Assembly (NCBI GenBank): GCA_009778065.1
Contig: WRKM01000007.1
Span: 1 to 64,000, forward strand
Reading direction: 5' to 3'
Source of the DNA: Oscillospiraceae bacterium
Lineage (GTDB): Bacteria > Bacillota > Clostridia > Oscillospirales > Ruminococcaceae
Length of the DNA stretch: 64,000 nucleotides
The position numbers and the translations under genes are program-made. The notes under the pieces are model-generated. The model searched no databases and was not told the origin of the DNA. It saw nothing but the letters and a program-made list of their open reading frames with translations. Positions 59,914 through 64,000 of the stretch are shown here, one piece after another (the stretch's first letter is position 1; each line of letters begins with the position of its first letter).

Positions 59914-61179
59914 ATGAAAAAGCTAAGTATAAGGGCTAAAATATTTTTACTGTTTGGGAGCGTGGGGGGATTATACCTCGTGTTCTCACTTATTACTTTG
60001 CTTTTATTATATCCGATTTTAAAAGAAAATGACAGTATAAAAGGTATATTTGTATTAATATGTGTTTTAGCGGGTTTAATGCCGATTATTTGTATTGTAC
60101 TTGCGATTCTGCTGTCCCGTAATATCTCGAAGCCTCTTGCGTTCTTAGCGAGTGCTATTTCGGGAATTTCGGAGACAGGCAACATATTCTTAGACGACTA
60201 TGCGTATAAACAGACAAAAATTCTTAACGGACGAGAGGACGAGATAGGAAAAATTTCACGCTCTACGGGGGATATGTTAGCTATGTTCCGCGATAAAATA
60301 AAATCATTGGGTGCATTAAGGGATGGCGACCTGACGGCAAAGGTCATATGCCGTTCGGGGAAAGATACGGTGGGTTCGGCTTTGGTCAGCATGGCTTCGA
60401 GCCTTAATAATATGTTTGCCGATATACAGGACGCATCAGACCATGTTACAGACGGCTCGTTCAGAATGAACGAGGACGTCAGTACGCTCGCTGAGATTTT
60501 CGGGGCTCAAACCGATGAAATAGGGTTACTGACCGAGCAAATAGGGAAAGTGGCAGAGCAGACCGCCCAAAATTCAAAAATGGCGGCACAGTCGTCGGAA
60601 TTATCGCTGTCTATAAAGTCACTCGCCGAAAGAGGCGGAGAGCAGATGTCGCAAATGACTCAGGCGGTAGAGCAGATAAACGAATCAAGCAGAGCCATAA
60701 GCAAGGTCATGAAAATCATAGACGACATAGCGTTTCAGACGAACATACTCGCATTAAATGCGGCGGTAGAAGCGGCGAGAGCCGGCGAAGCGGGGAAAGG
60801 CTTTGCCGTAGTCGCCGACGAGGTGCGTAACCTTGCCTCAAAGAGTGCGCAAGCCGCTAAAGATACGGGAAAGCTTATAGAAAACTCGCTCGAAAAATCG
60901 AGATTCGGTTCTCAAATAGCAGACGAAACTGCTGAATCACTGCGAAAAATTGTAACGGATATTTCAAAAAGCACGGATTTGGCGGTTAAAATTGCTCACT
61001 CGTCCGAAACCCAGGCAGAGGCAATCGCCGATATAAACAAAGGTCTCGAAAAAATAAACGAAACGGTTCGTAAAAATACTCAGATAGCTGAAGAGAGTGC
61101 GCGTGACAGCATGGAAATCAGCGTTCAGTCCGAGCGGCTTTGCGAATATTTAAGTAAATTTAAAATAGCCGCACGGTAA
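59914..61179 (+). CDS. Methyl-accepting chemotaxis protein without a large sensor domain
   Basis: 421 residues. Two membrane helices (about 8-33 and 43-68) are separated by only ten residues, so there is virtually no extracellular domain. A HAMP-like linker follows (about 68-130), then the cytoplasmic MCP coiled coil with the invariant tip IDDIAFQTNILALNAAVEAARAGEAGKGFAVVADEVRNLA, which binds CheA/CheW. It could sense membrane state, cytoplasmic conditions or a partner protein. In this window the only motility-type machinery is the pilus-like cluster, so pilus-linked taxis is one possibility. No other che genes are nearby. Confidence 0.9.
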   Translation: MKKLSIRAKIFLLFGSVGGLYLVFSLITLLLLYPILKENDSIKGIFVLICVLAGLMPIICIVLAILLSRNISKPLAFLASAISGISETGNIFLDDYAYKQTKILNGREDEIGKISRSTGDMLAMFRDKIKSLGALRDGDLTAKVICRSGKDTVGSALVSMASSLNNMFADIQDASDHVTDGSFRMNEDVSTLAEIFGAQTDEIGLLTEQIGKVAEQTAQNSKMAAQSSELSLSIKSLAERGGEQMSQMTQAVEQINESSRAISKVMKIIDDIAFQTNILALNAAVEAARAGEAGKGFAVVADEVRNLASKSAQAAKDTGKLIENSLEKSRFGSQIADETAESLRKIVTDISKSTDLAVKIAHSSETQAEAIADINKGLEKINETVRKNTQIAEESARDSMEISVQSERLCEYLSKFKIAAR

Positions 61180-61189
61180 AAATTAACTG

Positions 61190-61218
61190 TTGAAACCGAC
61201 GGCAATATATGATATAAT
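61190..61218 (+). promoter_or_regulatory. Promoter upstream of the DRE-TIM-like gene
   Basis: TTGAAA (61190-61195), 17-base spacer, TATAAT (61213-61218). Confidence 0.8.
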
Positions 61219-61260
61219 TTAATAGCAAGGTTAATAAAAATAAAGGAACGGTTTAATAGA

Positions 61261-62196
61261 ATGAGAACAGCCATTATTGACAGAAGCCTGTGCGGCGTTA
61301 ATTTTAAGGAACCAACGAGAAAAACCGATGTATATATGTATGCACAATCGCTGATTGAATCAGGGGCGGACTATGTAGAGGTCGACCTTGCCGCTTTAAT
61401 GCGGCTTCCTCAGCCTTCGGGTGCGGAGAACTACATATTTCGTATAGGACATTCCGAGGAGTACAGAGTAGCGGACGCGCTGCCTTTTTCTTACGCGGTC
61501 GTCCCGCTCAAGTATTCGTATTTAATAGATAAAATCAAAGTACCCGTCATTCTTGAGGTAAAGTTAGGCGATGCGGACATTCTCGCCCTGCTCAGGGTCG
61601 TTTCGGAGAGTATAGATTTGACTAAAACGGCGTTACTTCGCTTAGTCGGTGAATTTAAAAAACAGCCCGATGAACTAAAGGCTGTTTTAGACAAGATAAA
61701 TATGCTGTACGCTGTACCTATTGACTTATGTCCGCTTAACACAACGCTTGACGCGCTTTCGACTGCTGTAGCCGCATACGAGGCGGGAGTGGGTTCGCTT
61801 ACATTCTCTTTCGGGAACAGCAGTGATTTCGCCTCGCTTGAGGAGTTTTTAATCTCTATGGCTACCGTACACAGGAATATAGTAAGCAGGAGCTATATTT
61901 CGGGAATATGTAAGGCGGCTGTTTTGTCCGCACTCATCAGTGACATAGAAACATTAAACCTTAAATTGCTGATGAAGCGTTATCACCTTTCCCCGCAAAG
62001 GGTCGAAACGATTGACGGACCGCCGCTCGGCTTTAATCCGTGGAAAGGGAAGATGCGCCCCCGCCGAACGCTCATTCAACGCAGACTTGACGATATGGAC
62101 GTCGAGGAGGAGTTATCGGACGAGATAGTTGATAAGCTGAGAAAATGCGGTATGGACTTATATACGGGCGAAGCAAAAAAGAGATACCTTAACTAA
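61261..62196 (+). CDS. Degenerate HMGL/homocitrate synthase-like TIM-barrel protein
   Basis: 311 residues. The overall pattern recalls the DRE-TIM metallolyase family (pyruvate carboxyltransferase, homocitrate/isopropylmalate synthases): an opening IIDRSLCGV in place of DTTLRDGEQ, GADYVEVDLAAL, a middle part with DALSTAVAAYEAGVGSLTFSF, and helices at the end. The signature Asp-Arg-Glu residues and the metal-binding HxH are missing, so it is unlikely to catalyse the usual aldol reaction. Function unknown; it may bind a small acid or have lost activity. Single gene with its own promoter, convergent with pheA. Confidence 0.6.
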   Translation: MRTAIIDRSLCGVNFKEPTRKTDVYMYAQSLIESGADYVEVDLAALMRLPQPSGAENYIFRIGHSEEYRVADALPFSYAVVPLKYSYLIDKIKVPVILEVKLGDADILALLRVVSESIDLTKTALLRLVGEFKKQPDELKAVLDKINMLYAVPIDLCPLNTTLDALSTAVAAYEAGVGSLTFSFGNSSDFASLEEFLISMATVHRNIVSRSYISGICKAAVLSALISDIETLNLKLLMKRYHLSPQRVETIDGPPLGFNPWKGKMRPRRTLIQRRLDDMDVEEELSDEIVDKLRKCGMDLYTGEAKKRYLN

Positions 62197-62202
62197 CAGC
62201 AT

Positions 62203-63339
62203 TTATACCTCATTATAGCTCCCCAAAAACACAAAAGCTTCGGGCGAGCTGTCGAGACTGCTGATAAGGTCTATTATTTCTTCGGAATAAATGCTCGCCT
62301 CGAACTCGGAATAGAATACAAATTCAAAATCCCTGTCCGGAATCGGTCGGCTCTCAAGCTTCGTAAGGTTTACTCCGAGTGCAGCGAATTTCGACATTAT
62401 GCCGTAGAGTGCGCCCGGCTTATGTGCTACGGTAAACAAGAGGCTGATTTTATCGCCGCCGGGGTATATTTCAAGCTCTTTTGTAATACAGATAAACCTC
62501 GTGTAATTGTTGCCGTTTTTTTGTATATCGTTTGAAAGAATGATAAGATTATATAAATCGGCGCAACGCGGGTTAGAAATTGCGGCTATATCCGTTCTTT
62601 CCGATTCGGAAACCATCTTTGACGCTACCGCCGTGTTCTCACATTCGATGATTTTCACGTCTTTAAGGCTTTTCAGATAATCGCCGCACTGCGAGAGAGC
62701 CTGTTCGTGCGAGTAGATTTCTTTTATTCCCGATAAATCCGCGCCTTTGTTTGCGAGCAGGGCGTGGTTTATTTTCATTTTTACGCTTTTAGCTATGTAG
62801 AAGTTATACTTGACCATTAGGTCATAAACCTCGGTGACAGAGCCCTGTAGACTGTTTTCAATCGGGAGAATACCTTTTTTACATAACCCCTTGTCGACTG
62901 CGTTGAAGACATCGTTAAAACTGTTAAAATACATTATACGAGGTCTGGAGAACAGCTTTTCACAGGCGAACTGAGAATATGCACCCTCTGCCCCTTGGCA
63001 CGCGACCACCGCACTCTGCGGAAAGACCTTGGGGGTGTTTTCGAGGGCGTGTTTTATGCTCTTTGTCACCGCTGAACTCTTGGAGCCGTATTTGCTTTGG
63101 TGAAGCCGCGATAAATCGAATACTGTATTAAACAGTATTTTTGTGTACCCTGCCATTATGTCGGACTGATTTTCGGTCAGTCTTGCGATAATTTCTCTTT
63201 CTCGCGCGGGATGAATCAGGGGAATACCGTTCGCGTTTTTATATTCTCCCGCTTTTGCGGCGAGGGTTATCCTTTTTTCAAACAGCTCAACGACCTGATT
63301 ATCTATGACGTCAATTTCTTCTCTGATTTTTTCAAGCAT
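62203..63339 (-). CDS. pheA: Bifunctional chorismate mutase / prephenate dehydratase (P-protein)
   Basis: 378 residues. Residues 1-85 form an AroQ-type chorismate mutase helix bundle (REEIDVIDNQVVELFEKRITLAAKAGEYK). Residues about 110-285 are prephenate dehydratase with GAEGAYSQ, ENSLQGSV and the catalytic TRF (280-282). An ACT domain (about 293-375) carries ESRPIP for phenylalanine binding and feedback control. It converts chorismate through prephenate to phenylpyruvate in phenylalanine synthesis. Ribosome binding site AAAGGGCGG; a hairpin lies between promoter and start. Confidence 0.95.
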   Translation of the reverse strand: MLEKIREEIDVIDNQVVELFEKRITLAAKAGEYKNANGIPLIHPAREREIIARLTENQSDIMAGYTKILFNTVFDLSRLHQSKYGSKSSAVTKSIKHALENTPKVFPQSAVVACQGAEGAYSQFACEKLFSRPRIMYFNSFNDVFNAVDKGLCKKGILPIENSLQGSVTEVYDLMVKYNFYIAKSVKMKINHALLANKGADLSGIKEIYSHEQALSQCGDYLKSLKDVKIIECENTAVASKMVSESERTDIAAISNPRCADLYNLIILSNDIQKNGNNYTRFICITKELEIYPGGDKISLLFTVAHKPGALYGIMSKFAALGVNLTKLESRPIPDRDFEFVFYSEFEASIYSEEIIDLISSLDSSPEAFVFLGSYNEV

Positions 63340-63357
63340 CTTTATAACCGCCCTTTC

Positions 63358-63408
63358 AAAGCGCAGACGAACAGTAACGTATATGTTCTGCCTCGTCTGA
63401 CGCGCTTT
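63358..63408 (-). promoter_or_regulatory. Hairpin in the pheA leader
   Basis: AAAGCGCAGACGA (63358-63370) pairs with TCGTCTG plus CGCTTT (63393-63399 and 63403-63408) with a three-base bulge, in the untranslated leader just before the pheA ribosome binding site. The promoter is TTGACA (63457-63452), 17 bases, TATATT (63434-63429) on the minus strand. Attenuation or mRNA stabilisation are possible; no leader peptide is evident. Confidence 0.5.
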
Positions 63409-63496
63409 TTCCTTTTTGTAATGTTATAAATATAATACATGATTCGATGCTTGTCAAGTGTTTTTAAAAAGATTTTAAAAAATTTCTTAAAAAAGA

Positions 63497-63526
63497 TTGA
63501 TTTTTTATTTTAAAATCTGTTATAAT
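63497..63526 (+). promoter_or_regulatory. Promoter of the terminal CNB gene
   Basis: TTGATT (63497-63502), 18-base spacer, TATAAT (63521-63526), followed by AAAGGGGG before the ATG. Confidence 0.7.
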
Positions 63527-63552
63527 TAACATATTATCTAAAAGGGGGAATT

Positions 63553-64000
63553 ATGGATAACTTAAATGTTCAAAAGTTCGAAGCCCGTTCTGTGATTGTT
63601 TCGGACAAATCTCCGAAACAGATGGTTGTGATTTTAAACGGCTCTGTCGGGATTTATAAAAATTATAAAATGACGAACGAAACTTTTATAGGCTCTGTAG
63701 AGCAAGGCGGCTTTTGCTGTGAGCAATCGCTGTTCTTAAACAAAGAACACGAGGAAACCTTTGTCGCTCTGTCAGATGTTTTGGCTCTCATTGTGACACG
63801 TAATGATGTAAATGAATTTTTCGCAAAATACCCGGATGCGGCGTTTTCCATAGTTGAAACAATATACAGCAGATTAGCAGAGGTAACTGTAGAGCTTGAT
63901 AAATTAAAGCCAAAAGCAGACACAGGACAGGCTTCTCAAAAAAGTACGCTGTTCCCGGACGGACATGGCAGTTATACCTTACCGCTTATGCACGGTAAAA
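63553..64000 (+). CDS. Cyclic-nucleotide-binding domain protein (3' partial)
   Basis: The ATG at 63553 follows AAAGGGGG, and the frame runs off the end of the window after 149 codons. Residues 5-115 resemble a cNMP-binding roll (MVVILNGSVGIYKNY, GGFCCEQSLFLNKEHEETFVAL), though the phosphate-binding Glu-Arg pair is weaker than in the 11033 and 27173 proteins (CCEQSLF, HEETF without the Arg). The following LFPDGHGSYTLPLMHG mirrors LLPEGYVNFNMTD in the 11033 protein just before its CxxC pairs, so it is probably a second CNB-DUF2225 protein. Confidence 0.7.
   Translation, partial: MDNLNVQKFEARSVIVSDKSPKQMVVILNGSVGIYKNYKMTNETFIGSVEQGGFCCEQSLFLNKEHEETFVALSDVLALIVTRNDVNEFFAKYPDAAFSIVETIYSRLAEVTVELDKLKPKADTGQASQKSTLFPDGHGSYTLPLMHGK

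Overview
The window looks like chromosomal DNA of a Gram-positive anaerobe of the class Clostridia, probably an uncultured Oscillospirales-type gut or digester bacterium. The evidence is AGGAGG-type ribosome binding sites, sigma-A type TTGACA-17-TATAAT promoters, a Spo0A-type DNA-binding domain, an NPxTG cell-wall sorting signal, a dockerin-like C-terminus, InlB-type repeats, and several secreted lipoproteins. The lineage is inferred from gene content, not from a marker gene.

Layout. 1-3.6 kb: the 3' part of a secreted beta-propeller/M23 peptidase gene, then a lipoprotein. 3.6-6.1 kb: a GHKL histidine kinase and a response regulator with a Spo0A-like output domain flank a stand-alone 15-codon gene that has its own promoter and terminator. 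This is a candidate peptide-signalling cassette. 6.3-10.9 kb: a GH43-like glycosidase and its MalT-like LuxR regulator. 11.0-28.1 kb: a six-gene, 17-kb probable operon centred on cyclic-nucleotide signalling. It encodes a CNB-DUF2225 protein, an NHL-repeat membrane protein, a CHASE2 adenylate cyclase, a 3528-residue FecR/Ig/GLUG surface protein, an MBL-fold hydrolase, and a CNB protein fused to a degenerate GGDEF domain. 28.1-31.4 kb: a two-component system behind a tandem-repeat promoter, then a lipoprotein. 31.8-38.6 kb: a giant sortase-anchored protein with about 1,495 residues of Asp-Ala/Asp-Thr dipeptide repeat.

38.6-49.2 kb (minus strand): one promoter probably drives a transglutaminase lipoprotein, a PilC-like protein, four small pilin-like proteins, PilT, and two large paralogues, one of which ends in a GT4 glycosyltransferase. 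49.4-55 kb: a KTSC protein, a cyclic-2,3-diphosphoglycerate-synthetase-like GTPase, tRNA-Lys, an orphan RelB/DinJ antitoxin whose promoter is duplicated downstream in front of a 46-codon gene, tRNA-Arg and an aminotransferase. 55-58.8 kb: a large InlB-repeat/Ig/dockerin-like secreted protein. 58.8-59.8 kb: palindromic repeats around an MNT nucleotidyltransferase with a truncated HEPN partner. 59.9-64 kb: a chemotaxis receptor, a degenerate DRE-TIM protein, PheA, and the start of another CNB protein.

How the parts may fit together: much of the window concerns the cell surface. Surface signals would be read by CHASE2-cyclase/CNB proteins, two two-component systems and an MCP. Displayed products include the Asp-Ala stalk, the GLUG adhesin and the dockerin protein. 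The pilus-like operon carries glycosyltransferase-type genes that could modify Thr/Ser-rich surface proteins. These functional links are inferred from neighbourhood and domain content only.
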